A DNA stretch of 64,000 nucleotides from Megascapheus bottae (GCA_024803745.1 JANJXV010000016.1:39971001-40035000); one strand, 5' to 3'; shown: positions 45,905 to 58,560, counted from the first letter of the stretch. The notes: generated from the letters alone by a model not told the origin. Numbers and translations: made by a program.

Positions 45905-46128
45905 TGTGCCACACCTTAGACTTATCCTCAGCACCTTTGTGCTGTCACTGAGATATTGTTCTCAAGGCTGTTCCTCTTCTACTTCAACTAGATCTGCATG
46001 TCTGGTTTTGGGTGGTTAATTGGAAGTAAGAGTCATGGACTCGCCTGCTTGGGTTGGCTTCACACAGTAGTCCTCAGATCTCAGCCTTCTGAGTAGCTAG
46101 GATGACAGGCATGCACCCCTGGTGCCAT
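45905..46128 (-). mobile_element. Composite B1-like plus ID-like SINE, antisense, old
   Basis: The ID-like module (about 45910-45995) precedes a B1-like part with CTCAGATCTCAGCCTTCTGA and GTAGCTAGGATGACAGGCAT (46073-46112). A short GT-rich run at 45889-45908 lies where the tail would be. Substitutions are heavy. Confidence 0.75.
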
Positions 46129-46497
46129 CTACACATGTCATTTTAAAATAAAAATTTAAAAAAGGTGATTAAAAATTAGCCATGAGAATAATTAAGTCTT
46201 AAAAAGAATGGGATTTTTTTCCCAAAGCTTTCTCCATATCTATTCACACTGAAGTACTTTTATAATATTACAAAGGAATTTCCCAGACTGATGTGTTGTA
46301 AAACAATATATTTTGTTTAGTAAAAGCAATATAAGCAGTGCACAGATGGACAGGTATCGGGTTCTGCAGCACTCCCAATGTGAGTTTTGATTTTCATCTC
46401 TTTGTAATTCCATATCTTTCCAAGGTCTTCAATTCTGATTTTGATATCACATGTAGTTTTCTTACTAGCCTTGTGTCCTTGAAATTTCTCTGACAAT

Positions 46498-47185
46498 TAT
46501 TTTTTTTTAATTTTTAAAATGGCTTATCTTTAAGTAGTTACAAAAATCAGATGCCATTTAACAAAGCCGTTTATGAATAAAACCCTCTTGGTCAGTGTCA
46601 CTCTCCTCAATATCCTCACCAACCTTTGAGTCGACATCTGGTGTTGTCTCTGACTCGTGGTAATCTTGTGGTATATCCAATGAATTCTTCCCTCCTTTCC
46701 CCTTCATTTGTCTAGCTCTCCCCCCTGGGCCAAATTCTACCTCTTGGATGTACAGTGAACAGTGAAAGTGAATGTGTGCTTTAAAGCATACAGAACCAGC
46801 CTTGAATGAAAAGACAAGAAGCAGCCCATCACGGGCACTGATGCACATGCATTGTGGGGCCTTGTTTTTGTACAGGACAGAAATAAAACCAGGAGTATCC
46901 ATGGCCTCTGCTGACAAGAGTTTATTTAGCAAGGAGAAAGCGAAAGTCAATCAGGAGAGTATGAGACAGGAGTCCTTCCTCTGATTGGGGAACCCAATTG
47001 TTTGGTATTGTTCTTCCTTTCCCCATCTTTCTGCCCCACCCTCCTGCTCTGTTCCAACAATTTGTTAAATGGTGATTGATTTGCTTGAAAACAAGCATGA
47101 CCTCCCCTGGGTGATAACCACGGGATTGGAGGGCACTGCTCACCACCAGACTAGTATAAGTCTCATGGCAGGCATGTACCACAAA
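46498..47185 (-). other. Unidentified GC-richer unit: retrocopy or LTR candidate
   Basis: On the minus strand two overlapping frames run 47182-46922 (86 codons) and 46950-46558 (130 codons). The second ends in an acidic, Lys/Gly-containing tail (GKGGKNSLDIPQDYHESETT onward) that looks coding-like. A nine-T run at about 46500-46508 could be a poly(A) trace. However, TTGCTAAATAAACTCTTGTC at about 46902-46921 (minus strand) has the look of an LTR polyadenylation region. I do not recognise the protein. A processed pseudogene and a solitary retroviral LTR fragment are both possible. Confidence 0.25.
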
Positions 47186-47295
47186 CTCAGTATCTGCTAT
47201 TTAACTAAATTGCTCTTCTGTCTCCTTTCAGATAACACAGATTAAGACTAGCATTAGGAAAGGTTAAGAATAGAGTCAAGAAACCGATCTCAGAG

Positions 47296-47495
47296 GCCGG
47301 GAGTTTGGCCTAGTGGTTAAAGTGCTTGCCTAGCATGCATGAACACCCGGGTTTGATTCCTCAGTACCACATACGTAGAAAAAAGCCAGAAATGGTGCTG
47401 AGGCTCAAGTGGTAGAGCTCTAGCCCTGAGAAAGTCCAAGGACAGTGCTCAGCCCCTGAGCTCAAGCCCAGGACTGGCAAAAAAAAAAAAAAAGA
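47296..47495 (+). mobile_element. IDL-Geo-type SINE
   Basis: Full length, with left B box GGTTTGATTCC, an intact right monomer and a poly(A) of 15 followed by GAAAAAAAA. Target-site duplication is not clear. Confidence 0.95.
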
Positions 47496-50085
47496 AAAAA
47501 AATCTGAAAAAGGCACAGAATAAGTGTTGGAACTATTTTCAATAAAGAGTGAAATTTACTTATTTATCACTGTGAGAGATGGCAAGTCTTTGTTGCTAAG
47601 AAACATGCTAATCTCACATAAAACATACAGATAGAAATCAATGATAGTCTGTTGATTTTTTTATATAAGAACACATTTTCCAACTAAAAGTTTAAAAATA
47701 TTTGTACGTTTTCCAGAACATTCAATGTTTTAATTTTTGTGTTGATGACAACTGCTTTGTTTACAGAAAAGAATTTGACACACTGTAAAATATATTTGGA
47801 AGTACAATAGTACAGATAGTATAGATGTGTAAAATGACCTCTTATTCTAATATTTTGAAGCTAATTGAAGGTTTTTTAATTATTAATCTGGTGTATAATC
47901 ATAGAAATAGAAATTAATAGCCCTTTAAGCTAAGGTGTTCTCATACAAAGCATTTATGTCAGTTACATATTTAATTTGAAACAACTCATTTCTTTAGTAA
48001 ATACTGAAGGTCCAGACAATATTGTGGTTATCTGTTATTAAAGTACCAGGAAAATCTCTTCATTACCTGAGCTATATTAACTTGAATTTTTGTTGCAATA
48101 GAAAGCCCTAAGTATACAAACAGCTATGGATTTAAGTTGTAAGCATTGCAAATGACTTGCATTTTTTCATCAACATTCAGTTAGTCCTGAAATGATGTGT
48201 ACATTTAGTAAGCTTATTTGATTCTACCTATTCTATATACTGCACAATTATTCATTTACACTAGCTGGTGTTAATACCTCTACAGCCATTATTTGTCCTC
48301 TTCCCATTTGTTTATATCTTCTTTACTGGTCCTTATTAGAATCTTATGTTTTTAATACTTTCCTGCAGTATGAATTCTCCCGGTTTACTTGTTTCCTATC
48401 TGGCCTAGTATTATGTCTATAAAGTGTTGTTCCATTTATTAGAAAATGCTTCAGATACAAGATCAAAATGCAGTGCTCCAATATATAAATAGAACAGTTC
48501 ATGAGCAACAGATTAGAAAAAAAAAACATTGTTTCCTTTCTTCATTGAATAGTTGGGCAAAACTTTAGAGTTCTGGTTTCATGATTGCCCTTACTGTCAA
48601 GAGTTACTTCAAATACTGGTGTCATGGCAGGATGGAGGTTTTGAGTAAGGAACCTTCGCAATTTAGAGGACAGGAGAATTTCAAATGGAAACTTCACAGA
48701 GGAAATTTCAAACTTTAGCTTCACGTGTGTGTACTTTAATTCCTAGGCCCTGCACAGATGAGAAATTTCTCAGTCCTGTCATGAAGTCTTGCTCCAAGTT
48801 AAATGACTAAGCTGATATGAACCAAAGATGAGGTGACATCACTGTTACTTTATAGTAGAGTAACATGAAAATAGGGAAGAAAAACTTCTGATAAGTTTTA
48901 GCTGCAGTTAGAAATAAATAGGAGCAACTCAAAAAGAAAAGAAACTGTGTTGAGAAGTCAATCTGCTACCTTGAACGATATGTTCTTTACATTAGGGTAA
49001 TGTTTGAAATACCCAGCTGTGATAATTTTGTCAATATGTAAAGTAATTAACTGCAACTGTAAGTTGAAGCATCTAATTTAGTGGTGCTAATGATATTTAT
49101 AATTCTTTTTCAAAGTGTCATGCAAGGATTGCCAAGTACTTCATAAAATTAATTTTCCACTTCTCATTTCCTGCTGATTAACAGGAAAATTACCCTACAT
49201 CCATAAGAGAGTTGCAGGAAAGGGTTGGGATTAAAATTTCATGCCAAAATATGTAAAGTAGAAACAGTAGTTTTGCCTCTGATTAATATTCTAGTTACTT
49301 TAATATAAAGGATTAAATTCTTCTGATATCAGAGATTTTCAAAATTACATATCTCGAGTTGTTTTAAAGTGAAGTGTTGTAGACCTCTTAAGTCAAAGTC
49401 TGAAATCTGGGGTATATATCTAATATTAGAGTCAGAAATCAATGAATCAAGGTCAGTATATGGATAAGACAGTAATTATGAACAATGAAGATAAATCATG
49501 CCCGGACATTCTTTCTCTAGATAGTAAGAATATGAAAGCCTGAAAGCTCTTAGATAGGGTTTATCTGCAAAGAAACATACATAATTTTGCCAACTAAATA
49601 CATCCCTCACCTAAAAACTCAACAGCATGTGAACAATACAAGAAATTTTCAAGGGTTCTTGAAAAGTCACCCTCTGTTTAAACAAATCTTCACTTAGATT
49701 ATTATTCTCTAATATGAAACTTGCTTTTTCTTTCAGCTAATTCAAAAGACCAAGTACTGTTGTCTATGCTCAGATCTTCTTTATATTGGCAAGTGCATAA
49801 ATTTGTTGTCATTTTATACTAGAGGGCCATTTACTGCACTGTTCTAATTGGACTCATACGAACACTATTGTTCTCTTCTACGGCAATGTCAGCATCCACC
49901 AGAATTATTGTTTGCCCACAAATATCATCCCACTGCCTTTACAAGTTCAGGTCTGAAAAAAACTTTTTCCATGATATATCCCACCGGCCTTCCTTGGGCA
50001 ATTTTGAAAATGTTGGTATAAGACCCCCGTCTCAATATTATTGGCTTATGAGTACTTTCTTTGTTTGTTTAGGTCTGGATTGACC

Positions 50086-50086
<1 letters not shown>
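47496..50086. other. Long AT-rich interval with one motif-dense stretch
   Basis: No SINE, L1 or exon is seen over 2.6 kb. The part at 49040-49210 is dense in homeodomain-type ATTA/TAAT cores (for example GTAATTAACTGCAACTG and GCTGATTAACAGG) and may be an enhancer. That is only an impression from composition. Confidence 0.35.

Positions 50087-50145
<59 letters not shown>
50087..50145. repeat. (AC)29 microsatellite
   Basis: An uninterrupted AC tract, the longest simple CA array outside the 63-kb cluster. Confidence 0.98.
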
Positions 50146-50146
<1 letters not shown>

Positions 50147-51592
50147 GTTAAACCAACTTGAGGGACATCTTTGCTGATATGTTTTAATTCAGGATCCATG
50201 TAAGAAAGCATCTCTTTGCTATGCTATCTTATTCTGATGTGTTGTATTGTGATTCAATGAGAAGCTACACTATGCTAAGTCATATTATGCAATGCCTGGA
50301 ATCAACTCCAGGGTTTAGCACCTACTGGGTAAGTATGTGATCAGAAAATCATAATCCCATATTTTTTAGGCATAGACTGTCTGAAAATATTTGTTTGTTT
50401 ACTAGGTTACTAGATGGTTTTAAATAATGTTGGCTAACTCTTTTACTGAATTCTGGTTATATATATCAACGTCACATAATGGTGCTAATGATACTCTAAA
50501 ACAGGAAGAATAATATAACTTCTTTTTTAACTGTTTTTCAAAAATCTGAAATTTGGATCTGAACATTGAGCATTTTTATAGACAATTTTAAAATCTAGCC
50601 ATCAGAAAGACAATTAAGAATACAAACAAAATACAATACTGATCATTTGAAACTGAAAAAGGAAAATCTCATTTGAGATATGTAAGATGTGGTAAAAGGT
50701 ACCAAAATGCTATATTTTAGCTGGTAGTAGATAAATAAAAGATAAATGCAGCATATAACACACAAATGGAGTCAGAGTGACTTGACAGGGTGGGTTTTAG
50801 AAAGGAACTTAACAATTATTTCATCCTTAGTGAAAGAACATGAAAGAGTTAATACTGAGACAATTCTAGAGTCAGCATTTCTGTCACAAATAACCCTGAC
50901 ACAAACCCCTGGGTGTTTTTTGAGGAACAGCAAGATGGCGATTGAGATGGAAGCAGAGTGGATGGTGAAATACACAATGGGGAGATACTGAAGAATTTAT
51001 CAGCAGGGCTGATAGGACATCATGGTGTACTTGGACTATATTCTAAGTAGATTTTTAATCACCATTTTGACATTACGAACCTGTAGCTTATAGCCAGGCA
51101 AGGAATGGAGCGGGGAAAATAAACCTCCGTTACAATTCCACAGTGTAGGCAGACATCAAATGCCATATATTTGATTGATTTCTACTTAAGGCTTAGAAAC
51201 TATAAGTAGTAGCATGCCTTGATGCTTTCTTTAATTAAGAAACCCATCTGTTGAATCATTGCCTTAGCTTACGATCATATAAAACCCAATGTTAAGATTG
51301 CATCATTAAATCATGTCTAAAATTTCTCAATACCTAACACAGAGCTAAAACAGCAGCTACATCTGGAGTTATCAACTAATAGATTGTTATTAAGGAAACT
51401 GGTATAGTAAGAAAATTCTCCCATACATGGAAGCCATTGCAGTTTTCTTACCCTTCATCTAATCCTTCAACAAATGGAATAGATTTAGAATTTGACTGCT
51501 CCATTTCTTCCTGGAAGTTTTCTTTAAACACATTTCAGACACAGACAGTGTGATTACAATTTGGCTTTGACATTGCTGCGTTGTGTTGTTTT
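50146..51592. other. Unassigned interval
   Basis: Overlapping short frames on both strands at 50746-50991 show no domain. No repeat is recognised. Confidence 0.45.
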
Positions 51593-51612
51593 TTATTTTA
51601 TTTTATTTTGTT
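51593..51612. repeat. (TTTTA)n
   Basis: About four TTTTA/TTTTG units. The following purine-rich stretch (51670-51720) has a loose L1-3'UTR appearance that I could not confirm. Confidence 0.7.
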
Positions 51613-51994
51613 GTTCCTTGTGTTATTCTCTGACAAGAAGCCTAGAATTCGCTGTATCTCCCCGGGAAGTAAGATGGATGAGGAGGTGGTGAGCTGAAGG
51701 GGGAGGAGATGAGGAAGTGGCGACATGGACCATGATACATTGTGCACACCACCTGCTTTGGTAAAAGTCAACAACTTCAAGATGCAACCTAACATTGAGA
51801 TAAGTAAGCACACGAATGAGTGGGAAACAGTGGGTGAGAATGCTGCACGGAGCGACAACAGGTAAGACGTATACTTTTCATAAACTGATTCTGTCAATGG
51901 CAACTCCTTTGTTCCCGATACTGGTTTTTGTCACATTTTCCAGCTACTCATTCTGTCTCTTCCGTTAGTACCTTCATGAATTGCTCATCTAAGC

Positions 51995-52135
51995 TTTTGT
52001 TAACTCATCCAGTCATTATATGACCACCTCTAGGTGTGAGTCATTGATCTAAATATTGTGGATATTTAGATAGGATAATCACGTATTGATCCTGACTCAA
52101 GTAACATTTAATCAGGGACGAGAGGTACATAATGC
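51995..52135 (-). mobile_element. Possible L2 remnant, antisense
   Basis: The order TGACCACCTCTAGGTGTGAG (52020-52039), TTGATCTAAATATTGTGGAT, then GTATTGATCCTGACTCAAGT resembles the antisense L2 3' end (…GAGCACCTACTATGTGCCAG, then CTAAGCACTGGGGATA in the consensus). It is highly diverged. Confidence 0.3.
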
Positions 52136-52382
52136 ATTAAAGTGGGCAGATCAGGATGGTACCTGCCAACTCTCTCATTCTTATAAACTCTGTGATACTT
52201 GTCACTAAATTACAAACGATGCTCAAACTGAATTTCAGAGGACAGTGAACATGCTTTAAACTAAAATAGTCACAAAGCTTTGAGCAAAGTGAGGGTATTG
52301 TTTGATGGCACTTTGAAGAAAAATGGATTTTTTTAAACTAAGTATTTGCCCACAGATGGTACTTTCAATTACAATTTTGATT

Positions 52383-52458
52383 GTGTTGGCAGTTTGGGGC
52401 TTGAGTTGAAACTTTGAATATGCTTAGCAGATGCTCTGTCACATGATCCATGCCACCA
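52383..52458 (-). mobile_element. Degenerate ID-like element, antisense
   Basis: GGGGCTTGAGTTGAAACTTT and GCTTAGCAGATGCTCTGTCA keep the spacing of an inverted ID monomer. Confidence 0.35.
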
Positions 52459-53059
52459 TCTCACATGTTGACTTTCGTAGTCTCATAAGTCCTAATTCTG
52501 GGGATACAGATAACATAAAAAAATTAGGATAAAATTGTAAATGCTTTTCTAATCCAAAGGGGCAAACACAAAATTTCCCTGATGCCCACTGTAATCATCC
52601 CTCAATCCTGCCCCTCAATGCTTGTCTACATGAACTTATTCTATTACTAGGAATAGAGGAGCAATTAAATTAAGGAGAATGAGTTTACTCATGCAAAATA
52701 GAAAATTCCAGAATATGCCGCACATCAAACTAAAAAGTTTACCATTTACTTAAGTTTTTGTTACTTGGAAATATCTCAAGTTAGGCAGACTTTTTACATT
52801 TTCTTTTACCATAATTAAAATGCTAGGTTCTTATAATTAGCCACACTCACAGTTCCTGGACTATAGTTTCCAAGTGTATAAACAAGAAGATCATGAGTGG
52901 TAGAATGTCTTACAGTGCTGAAAAGAAAAAAAAAGCGCAATAAAGGTTAAGCATATATTGACTGATTTGAGGATAAAAGCTTTTTTATATATTAAAATCT
53001 GTATTTTATATTTGTAAATATTTTTACATTTAAAATATTTTTAAAATTGACATTTATAG

Positions 53060-53248
53060 GGACTTGGAGTTTGGCCCACTGGTAGAGTGCTTGCCTAGCA
53101 TGCATGAAGATCAGGGTTCAATTCCTTAGTACCACATACATAGAAAAAAACTGGAAGTGGTGCTGAGGCTTGAGTGGTAAAGCTCTAGCCTTGAGAAAGC
53201 CCAAGGACAGTGCTCAGGCCCTGAGTTCAAGCCCCAGGACTGGCAAAA
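53060..53248 (+). mobile_element. IDL-Geo-type SINE, moderately diverged
   Basis: The left monomer starts at ACTTGGAGTTTGGCCCACTG, the B box is GGTTCAATTCC, and the right monomer has GGCTTGAGTGGTAAAGCTC in its A-box position and ends in seven A. The flanks GACATTTATA/TTACATTTGTA are only a loose duplication. Confidence 0.93.
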
Positions 53249-53429
53249 AAATTACATTTGTAAAATATTTACTGTGATCTATTTGAAGATTCAGCAGACA
53301 TTCTACTCTGTCTTTTACTTCTGCTGGAAAATAGAACAATAGTCTTCCTACCATTGACATAACTGCCTTTACTATCATGATATTACGTTGGTTGGATGAT
53401 ATTTTATTGCCCTTATTCTTAAGACTGGG

Positions 53430-53735
53430 CCTTTTTGTCTGCTCAGATATTCAGAGGCAGACCCCCAGAAGGGAGACACCCCTCCCCCTCACAGCACTCT
53501 CACCCAGCAGGGGCAGAGGCGCATTCACCAACTCTGACTCACTTCTTCTTTCCGATAAACTCCGTCCTGGGGTAATTAATGCCAAGTTCATCAGGTCTCC
53601 GGTTAAGGCGCAGCTTGTGTCCCTGCTCATCCCGCCTGTCCACCTTTCTCTGTGTCACCTTCCCTGAGCCCTTTCCAATCCTCTTCACCATCTGACATTC
53701 TCTCTGAGCCTCCGCCATCTACATCCCAGGTGGAG
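53430..53735. other. GC-richer unassigned patch
   Basis: C-rich stretches (ACACCCCTCCCCCTCACAGC at 53477-53496) and a 96-codon plus-strand frame (53377-53667) stand out from the AT-rich flanks. No domain is recognised. It could be an old LTR piece or a regulatory element. Confidence 0.2.
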
Positions 53736-56700
53736 TAACTGACATGAGCTCCTCTGTGGTTTCTGAGTGTTCTTTTAATCTATTTCTAGGCTCTAGTTGG
53801 AGTTGGGTCTCTCTGCACCTTCAAAACCATTTTCCCTCTCTCTCCCCTAAGTCACAGTGCTTTGAAATTCACACTGCCAGTTCTAATACTTCCAAAGAAC
53901 CCTGCAAGCTAGATGCATCCCCTTCATTCTGAGTTTTTCAGTTTCGGTGTCCATTTTTTAGTAGAGTTCCTTGACCCCTTCCAAGCCAATTATTTCTTTC
54001 TTCACTATGTATCTATCACCTACTGACTGCCACCATCATAAAGTGGATCATGCCCAGCATTTGACTCTAATAATTCTTCCCACAAATCCTGTTTCTCTTG
54101 AAGGCTTTCACATCTCAGCAAATGCAACTTCATTTTAAAAGTGGTTCAGAAAAAGAAAAAAATTACGCTCGCTGCCTGCTTCTAAGCTTTATCCTTTATC
54201 TGAGACACAGACTAAGAGGGCCAGGTGACGTAGAAACCACCAGGAGACCCTGAGGTAACGAAGGGAGAAACAGAGTCCAGATATTGTTTGATGCAAGAAG
54301 AAAAGAAGACACGGAAGGACAAGTGTTCACTGGTCTGTAGAATCTTCCCTGCCTTGAGCATCACCAGCTCCATTTAAAGCTCCACAGTGATGGAATTATC
54401 TGCAGCATTGCACTTTGACATGGCCAGTGGTGAGGCCAGTGAAGGTTGAGGCTTACAACTGCACCATTTTCTTGGCATTGATGGTGTCTCTGTACTGTGC
54501 TTCCCCTCTGGCTGCCTCACCACACATGGTCACGGCACTGGGTAGAAGAACTTGAAGAATTGGATGTCCCCATCAAAATCACATGTGTGAAGATGGAAAC
54601 AGAAGATACCTGAACTTGCAGTGTGTAGAACATGATCTGTAGGGAATGTGAGAGAGCATCATCCATCCCTGTACAAAAATGCAAGTGTCTAAACATTGAC
54701 AAGATTCAGAAACTGATTAAAACCTTCAGCGGTCATTTTCATCAAGGCGTACATATTTAGAGATTCCTGATGGCTAGCTCAATAATTCATTGTGAAAAAG
54801 GAATTTTGTCTCATTACTATTTCATGCTCCCATCACTGTGATTGGGTTTTCACCTGTCTCTGCAGGTTTTTCCCTTCCTACTAACACATATCTCAAAGTG
54901 TTTGACTAGCTGTTTCAGAAAGCACTTGTGGTGAGTAGCTATTTGTTTTTATGATATTGTTAAATATTATTTTCTGGTACTTGAAAACTGCAATCAAATT
55001 TAGTGTTATTGCAACAATTCCACTGTAATGTTTATACAGACATTTTTACTATACATTCTGTTTCTCATCCACAGCTTTTATACTCCATGTTTGCCTCTTT
55101 ATTCTAGACAATCTCAAGATTTTAGATATCATCACATGAAACACATCCAGTTAATTCATAACATCTAGTTAGACAACTTTTAAGAGAACGCAAAGAATAG
55201 GGACAGAGAAATACAATCAAAATCTTTCCACCAAAAATTTGTATTAATGTGATAGGAGCCTGGTGAACTTCTATCTTACTTCAGAAGCTTTGAACTTTCA
55301 ACCCACTACAGAAATGCAATGGCTCTTTTATATTTCAGTGTAGTACACAATTAAAGACAGGTGTAGTCAACGTCTTCTGACAAATCATATTTGCAATGGA
55401 AACATCACTTCACTAAGTACTTTATAGTCTGCCATAATCAGATTGTTGACCTTTTCTTGGTTTACATCTATTTTGGTTCATCTCTTCTGTGAAAGGGCAA
55501 GTGAAAGCAAATGATGGATTTTTTTTTATACTCAAAGTTACACTACTTACATAGCATTTAAGGAGGAACTCTGAGCTACCCTAAGTGTAAGCAAAATCAT
55601 GGATTACTGATTTTATTAAATGTTCTAGTGTGTTGGTGTCAGTAGGAATGGGTAACAAAAACTGTGAGTTTATAAATATTTCATAACTTATTAGAAGATA
55701 CTAATGATAATAGGTAACAATTACTCAGAAGAAATGGCCAGATAGTGCATTGAAATGAGAAGTAAATACTAATTTTGTTCACTAGGAGACATTTAGAAAA
55801 ACCCAGAAGATGTCAAAGATTGACCTGAAACTCAGAAACATCTTCATATTTTTCAACAATTATTTGTTCATGTAAGTTCAATCCATAACATTGTTTCAAG
55901 TTAATTATAGTCTAGACCAGATTCCACTGAGAGTTATATTTCATATAACTGAAGTTTTTCTATGTACTTGAATTGTTTCATATGATTGTAACCCTGCCAA
56001 TTAAAACATCCCCTGTCTATGGAGTAATCCTGTATTAGGAATTTCCTGTATCACAGAAATTTTAGCCTGAGGGGAAGAATAGAACTAATGTCCTAAAGAA
56101 GTCACACTGGAAACCTATGAAGCACTCTGGGTCTGTTGAGATAAATTATGTGTTTAATACAGTTATACTGCCTATCCAATTCTTCTCTATTAATCATCTT
56201 TGCATTTAGAAAATACATCTTTTAATTATCTCAAAAATATTTCGCAAGTCTTATAGTCTACAGATCATTTCAAGGGAAAACCGAGACAAGAATAAGTGTA
56301 ATAAATTATCAGATTACACTATTGCTTAGGGATTGTCATTTAAGTACATAAAAGTAATCAATTAATTGTGCTTGCACATTGCTTTCAAGTTCAAATACAT
56401 AAGCGTGGTGTCTGAGTTATTTGGTTCATAATTCCTCGATCTGAGCTCCAATACCATTCAGTTTCATTTGTTTATTTTTCCTTTGTTCTTGTCAATCTAT
56501 TTATTGCTAATTACTTTCTCAATTTTTATTTTTTTACATTTTTACGCAGGAATGGTACTGCATCATCTGTGTGTGTTTTCATTTGAGGTATTGCCTGACT
56601 TTTCAAAGACTAATTTTGTGGAAAACCACACAACAGGATTGTGAGCTCTCCTTGTCTCCCAGCTATCGGGACATGGGTCATTGGTCTAAGGACAATGAGG

Positions 56701-56935
56701 ATCTAGCTTCTGCCAAATGAAGAATATGTGAAAGAGATCCTTTCCCAAATGATAGAGAAGTTAACCTTTACACTGACTGTGTACAGCCTCACATAGGGAA
56801 TCAGCCAAGGACTGCAGTAATGTTTGTGGTTATTTCTTATACAGAAACAGAAAACCTATCCCCTGTTGCATTTCTTTCTCTGGAAAAAAAATCATTTATG
56901 CTTCAGGAATAAGCCAAGCCAATTCCTTTGCTAAA
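53736..56935. other. Long interval with no recognised gene
   Basis: The part at 54175-54720 is more GC-balanced and looks structured. Its reverse complement has short coding-like stretches (for example FDGDIQFFKFFYPV) broken by stops, so a decayed processed pseudogene of unknown origin is possible. The rest is AT-rich with nothing recognised. Confidence 0.3.
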
Positions 56936-56937
56936 TT

Positions 56938-57035
56938 ACATTAATCTCTCCCTACTGTGTGCCTTTGGACACACATTTAGCTTGTCACACTGTGTCTATT
57001 ATGTGAGGTGATGAGCATTCATATCTAACGTGGAG
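56938..57035 (+). mobile_element. Possible MIR remnant
   Basis: CTACTGTGTGCCTTTGGACA, CACATTTAGCTTGTCACACT and the following TGTGAGGTGATGAGCA match the order of the MIR core and 3' part (GTGTGACCTTGGGCAAGTCA, TTAGCCTCTCTGAGCCTCAG, AATGGGGATAA-like). Confidence 0.4.
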
Positions 57036-57277
57036 TCCCAGTAGACACAAGAATCATATGGGAAACACCCATAAACTAAGCACCTGCATCTTCCATCATC
57101 AACATTTCTTGAAAATCATAGATATGTTACAGGCCATTGTTTAGTGAATGAACCCATTTTGGTAGCAGTGAACACAGCTCCTGGTCTATTGAGATGCCTA
57201 CTCACATAACTTGAAGTGATGTATAGACCAAAGGAATGAAAATGAAGCAGAACAAAATAAATCTTAAAAAATATATT

Positions 57278-57475
57278 TTGCAGTACTGAAGACCGAGGTC
57301 AGGGGCTCATTGAGGGAAAATGTCTACCACTTGAACTATGTCTCCTTCCCCCCAACTCTGTTATTTTATTCCATGTTTTCAAGATACGGTAACCCTAACT
57401 GGGCTTAGAATGGCCTTGAACTCCTGTTTGTCCTCTTTCATCACTGGAGTAGCTTGGATTACGCCATCCTCAGGT
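57278..57475 (-). mobile_element. B1-dID-like composite SINE, antisense, old
   Basis: An inverted ID-like module (57283-57355, with GTCTACCACTTGAACTATGT) is followed by an inverted B1-like module (ACTGGGCTTAGAATGGCCTT, CTCCTG, then GAGTAGCTTGGATTACGCCA at 57446-57465). The 83-codon plus-strand frame over it is an artefact. Confidence 0.65.
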
Positions 57476-57639
57476 CAAATTAAATCATTTTTAAAAAGCT
57501 ATATGAATCTTCAGGCAACATTTCCTTACACAAAAAGCAAATCAGTAGTTTTACCGTGGAAAGTGATGGCAACTGCAGCAAGAGATTGAAAGTTGGGTGA
57601 ATGGTGGCAGTCTCTGCGTGCATATGCCAGTCTTGCGCA

Positions 57640-57760
57640 TAGCTCATTGCTGTTGGGTTGTTCGTTTTGTTTTCTGTTCTCCTTAGCTCTGTATTAGCAC
57701 TGATTAAGCTTTAATTGACTTCTTAGCCAATCAAATGTTAAAGACTATAGGGGTCTTTTA
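57640..57760. promoter_or_regulatory. Candidate regulatory stretch (CCAAT box and homeodomain cores)
   Basis: GCTTTAATTGACTTCTTAGC at 57709-57728 runs into CCAATCAAATG at 57727-57737, with TGTATTAGCACTGATTAAGC just before. The combination of TAATTG, CCAAT and ATTA cores in a non-repeat stretch is suggestive only. Confidence 0.18.
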
Positions 57761-58074
57761 CTCCTCACCCCCTTTTTTTTTAACTTGTCATTGTGCATCT
57801 ATTAAATCTAGATCAGGGTTTCAAGAATGACTACAGTAAGTTTTGAAAACAGGCTTATCATTATTGATTTGAGGTTTCCCAGAAATGCAGTTCACAGTTA
57901 ATTGTTGATCTCTAATACAACTGACCATTCAAATTGAGCAACACTTTATTGTTGTGTAACAATATCAGTTGGCATTTCCATGAAAACATGAATTATAGTT
58001 AGAACTTGATGCAGATTCAACAGTTGTATTTTGGAGTTAAATTATTTTAACAAATAAATTTATTTAATGAAGCT

Positions 58075-58560
58075 CTGGAAAAAAGAAAGAAAGCTATGTG
58101 CATATGGTCATATAGAATGAAGCTAAATGAAATGAACCCTGGGATATGGAAACAAGAGGTTAATTGTTGTAGTTGTTTTCAGTGTACTACGTGAAGTTAT
58201 TTTTTTAGTATTTTGGTTTATCTTCCCTTATGGTTTATCCCTGTTCTTGCTCTATCTGACTTTAGTACCTGGTGTACAGTAACTACATTAATTTATTAAT
58301 TAAGTCAGGGAAGGGAAGAGAAGAAGAAAATCAAGATAATGAGACAAAGGACAGAGAGTGAACCAATGTAACAGTGATATTCACAAGACAATATCTTAGA
58401 AATGAGCTTTACAGCTTGGAAGGTGGATAGAGGAAGGGGAAGTGGGAGAAAAATATGAGAAGAGGTGACCATGTTCAAGAAGTAACTTTACTTACTACAT
58501 TATGAATGTAACTGTAACCCCTCTATACATCACCCTGATGCAAAAATAAAGAGATTTTCC
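58075..58560 (+). mobile_element. L1 3' end (3'UTR), older lineage
   Basis: GGATATGGAAACAAGAGGTT, a mid purine-rich stretch (GGATAGAGGAAGGGGAAGTG at 58425-58444), then AATGTAACTGTAACCCCTCT and a terminal AAAAATAAAG have the layout of a rodent L1 3'UTR. It differs from the younger 3'UTR at 3.4/33/39/61.8 kb. ORF2 is not clearly present. Confidence 0.55.

Noticed and set aside
51650..51870. L1 3'UTR at the purine-rich stretch
   Set aside because: Only loose similarity (CATGATACATTGTGCACACC); no ORF2, tail or target-site duplication.
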